16,578 bases of DNA from Acidobacteriota bacterium (lineage in GTDB: Bacteria > Acidobacteriota > Terriglobia > Terriglobales > Acidobacteriaceae). The translations under genes were made by a program, and so were the position numbers. Under the pieces are notes generated by a model. That model saw nothing but the letters and a program-made list of their open reading frames with translations. It ran no database searches and had not been told where the DNA came from. Shown in pieces: positions 14,724 to 16,578 of the stretch (position 1 is its first letter; each line of letters starts with the position of its first letter). The DNA lies in assembly GCA_021801945.1 (NCBI GenBank), contig JAKABE010000031.1:1-16578 (forward strand). The letters run 5' to 3'.

Positions 14724-16578
14724 TCAGCGCGGCTTCGCCGTTGGCGCGGGGAAGGTAACTCTCACTGGATCGCTGAGGGTGAGCGTGGCCTCAATCGTGT
14801 GCTTGCCGCCCGCGGCCAGCACCTGGCTGTGCCTGAGCGTAATAACACCGTGCGCGATTGTGGCTTCGCCGGTCCAACGGTCGAAACGATCGAGCGCCGC
14901 AGGAATGGCTACGGCTGCCCCAGTTGCCGTCGAGCCCGAAAATTGATGGCTCATGATCCCGCGCTGCCACTCGAATTGGAGCGTGCCCTTCGCCGAGGCT
15001 GCCAGATCGCTCGCCGTGAAGCCGGAGAGATCGATCCTGCCTCCTGCATTGAAGTCGCCGCCGCCCCAGCGCATTCCGAACAGCTTCCCGACGGCCGGCG
15101 CACGTAGCTTGAAAAAGCTCGCCTGCAGGGCATAATCGGGTTGGCCGCTGCCTCCGCCAGGCTTGGTGAGGGTTCCGCTGGCATGTACATGGCCGCCCAG
15201 TACACCTGCCGTCAGACTGGTAATTTTGGCGCCGCTGGGGAGGATGCGCAGCACAGCCACCGGCTTTTCGAGCGTCACAGGGCCTAGGAGGAGAGAGCTG
15301 GCCTGCACCGTGCCCTCGAGCGGCGGCCAAGCGGGCGGCGACGAGAGATGCAGGCGTTCGATCAAAGTGGCGAGCAGCGCGCCGCGCTCATGGGCCCCCA
15401 GGAGGGCGTCCTGTAAAGTACCCACTTTTAGCTTGCCCAGATATGCATGAAACCTCACGGGACAAGGCCCGGATCCTTTGCAATCTGCGGGCAGAATCAG
15501 GCTGGCCCTCCCCTTCAATGAGCCGTACGAAAACTGCACCGGGTCCCAGAGGATTTCACCATAGGCCAGATGGAGAGTGGCCTCGGGAATAACTACCCGG
15601 TTCGCCAGATAGCTGGCATTCCAGTTTGCGTTGCGTAGAGTAACGGTCCCGCTCAGAACATCCGCGATGGGATTTGCTTCCGCAACCAGCTTGGAAGGTT
15701 GGCGAGCCAGTTTTTGGGCCGTAGCGGTGAGTGGAGTGTTACGGAATAGAATTTCCTGGGCTGGCAGCCACGGGCCTTCGGCGGTCAGATCCACGGTGGC
15801 TGGCCCTCCGGCCAGCGAATGCAAAGCGGCAGCCTCGGGTCCGGCAGCGAGGTTGGCCAACTCCTTCACCCGAGCAAGGGCGATTTGGCCCTTGGCTGTC
15901 GCGTGATAGCCGTAGAACGATAGCCGGAGGCCAACCAAGAGCGGCTCAGTCCCGCCCGCGTGAATGGCCATGCTCCCGATGAGCGCCGGGAACTGGCTGT
16001 GGGGAATTGTCGCTGGCTTGAACAAAATCTTGGCCGCCTGGATGGGCTGACTTAGACTTCCGCCCTGCAACTCAAAGTTCCGCACAACCAGGCTGCCCGT
16101 CAGCGTACTTTGTCGGGCAGCCGTGGCTTTGGACAGCCGGGATCGGGTTGATTTCACGGGTTTCGGCTGGGCGTGGCTCTCCGCGTAGACAATTCTCCCT
16201 CCAACTGTCCCACTTGTCTCCAGGCCAGGCTCGAGACCGCTGCGCATGGTGCGCAGCAAATCAAGGCCTGCTGCCACCGGAATGTTCTGAAAGTCGACGG
16301 AGAAGCTCGGCGGCGCGCCCTCGCCGGGCAAATCTCCGCTGAGCTGGATATGGCCATCGCCGAGGGGCGAGTCGCACTGCAGATTGTCGAGGGCGCGCCG
16401 CGAATAATGGTAGACGAAGGCACAGTTGGCGTCGAAATCGAGAGGGCCGGCGGGAGCGAACCCAAAGCCGTGGCCTCCCTCCGTTACGCCAAGCACAGCC
16501 AGTGCGGCGGTCGCAGCCGACTCGGCGGGAGCAAATTCGATGCGGTGGACAGCAGTGGCGCGGAGCCGAGCGCTGACG
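14724..16578 (-). CDS. AsmA-like envelope protein, C-terminal part (runs off the window)
   Basis: The frame is open from the stop at 14724 to the right window edge, giving 617 residues without a start; the GTG at 16496 is not a credible start because the frame and its Ala-rich coding continue upstream. The last third resembles the AsmA C-terminal domain: GKLFGMRWGGGDFNAGGRID, then DLSGFTASDLAASAKGTLQF and RHSQVLAAGGKHTIEATLT. Such proteins are anchored by an N-terminal helix (outside this window) and form long beta-rich grooves in the periplasm; relatives (AsmA, TamB, YhdP) are implicated in lipid transport to the outer membrane. Many short beta-strand repeats with alternating hydrophobic residues fit this fold. 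No neighbouring gene on the strand is close, so operon context is not visible. Exact subfamily is undetermined. Confidence 0.82.
   Translation of the reverse strand, partial: VSARLRATAVHRIEFAPAESAATAALAVLGVTEGGHGFGFAPAGPLDFDANCAFVYHYSRRALDNLQCDSPLGDGHIQLSGDLPGEGAPPSFSVDFQNIPVAAGLDLLRTMRSGLEPGLETSGTVGGRIVYAESHAQPKPVKSTRSRLSKATAARQSTLTGSLVVRNFELQGGSLSQPIQAAKILFKPATIPHSQFPALIGSMAIHAGGTEPLLVGLRLSFYGYHATAKGQIALARVKELANLAAGPEAAALHSLAGGPATVDLTAEGPWLPAQEILFRNTPLTATAQKLARQPSKLVAEANPIADVLSGTVTLRNANWNASYLANRVVIPEATLHLAYGEILWDPVQFSYGSLKGRASLILPADCKGSGPCPVRFHAYLGKLKVGTLQDALLGAHERGALLATLIERLHLSSPPAWPPLEGTVQASSLLLGPVTLEKPVAVLRILPSGAKITSLTAGVLGGHVHASGTLTKPGGGSGQPDYALQASFFKLRAPAVGKLFGMRWGGGDFNAGGRIDLSGFTASDLAASAKGTLQFEWQRGIMSHQFSGSTATGAAVAIPAALDRFDRWTGEATIAHGVITLRHSQVLAAGGKHTIEATLTLSDPVRVTFPAPTAKPR

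Overview
The window reads as a GC-rich bacterial chromosome segment, mostly housekeeping and carbohydrate or cell-envelope genes, with one accessory gene at the left edge. The gene mix (PurL next to an Fe-S-type PurF, a Tat-exported NIPSNAP protein, exported ThuA-like and GH105 proteins, an AsmA-like protein) and recurring TACAAT-like -10 boxes fit an Acidobacteriota (Terriglobia) genome. That placement is inference from style and was not tested by a search.

Layout, left to right. (1) An ArdC-type antirestriction / zincin gene on the minus strand (63-971); its upstream region holds a nested imperfect palindrome of about 183 bp (1046-1228). (2) Two de novo purine genes on the plus strand, purL (1443-3905) and purF (4090-5535), separated by a 184-bp junction with a perfect 16-bp palindrome. 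(3) A convergent gap of about 760 bp with no supported gene. (4) cysS on the minus strand (6297-7775), divergent from ald on the plus strand (7981-9096). (5) A Tat-exported NIPSNAP protein on the plus strand (9155-9955), convergent with an M48 membrane metallopeptidase on the minus strand (10096-11469); a strong hairpin lies between them. (6) A secreted ThuA-like protein on the plus strand (11977-12933), convergent with a secreted GH105 glycosidase on the minus strand (12988-14229), again with a hairpin between. (7) A gap of about 490 bp with two short palindromes. (8) The C-terminal 617 residues of an AsmA-like protein on the minus strand, running off the right edge.

How the genes relate. 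PurF and PurL catalyse the first and fourth steps of IMP synthesis and probably share a transcript. CysS charges tRNA-Cys, and Ald interconverts alanine and pyruvate. The ThuA-like and GH105 proteins both carry export signals and both belong to families linked to sugar or pectin use, but they are convergent, so they are not one operon. Most genes sit in one- or two-gene units, typical of scattered operons.

I found no convincing new multi-gene system. The observations most worth a second look are the nested palindrome beside the ArdC gene, the 16-bp palindrome at the purL-purF junction, the dyads in front of the M48, ThuA-like and GH105 genes, and the exported NIPSNAP protein.
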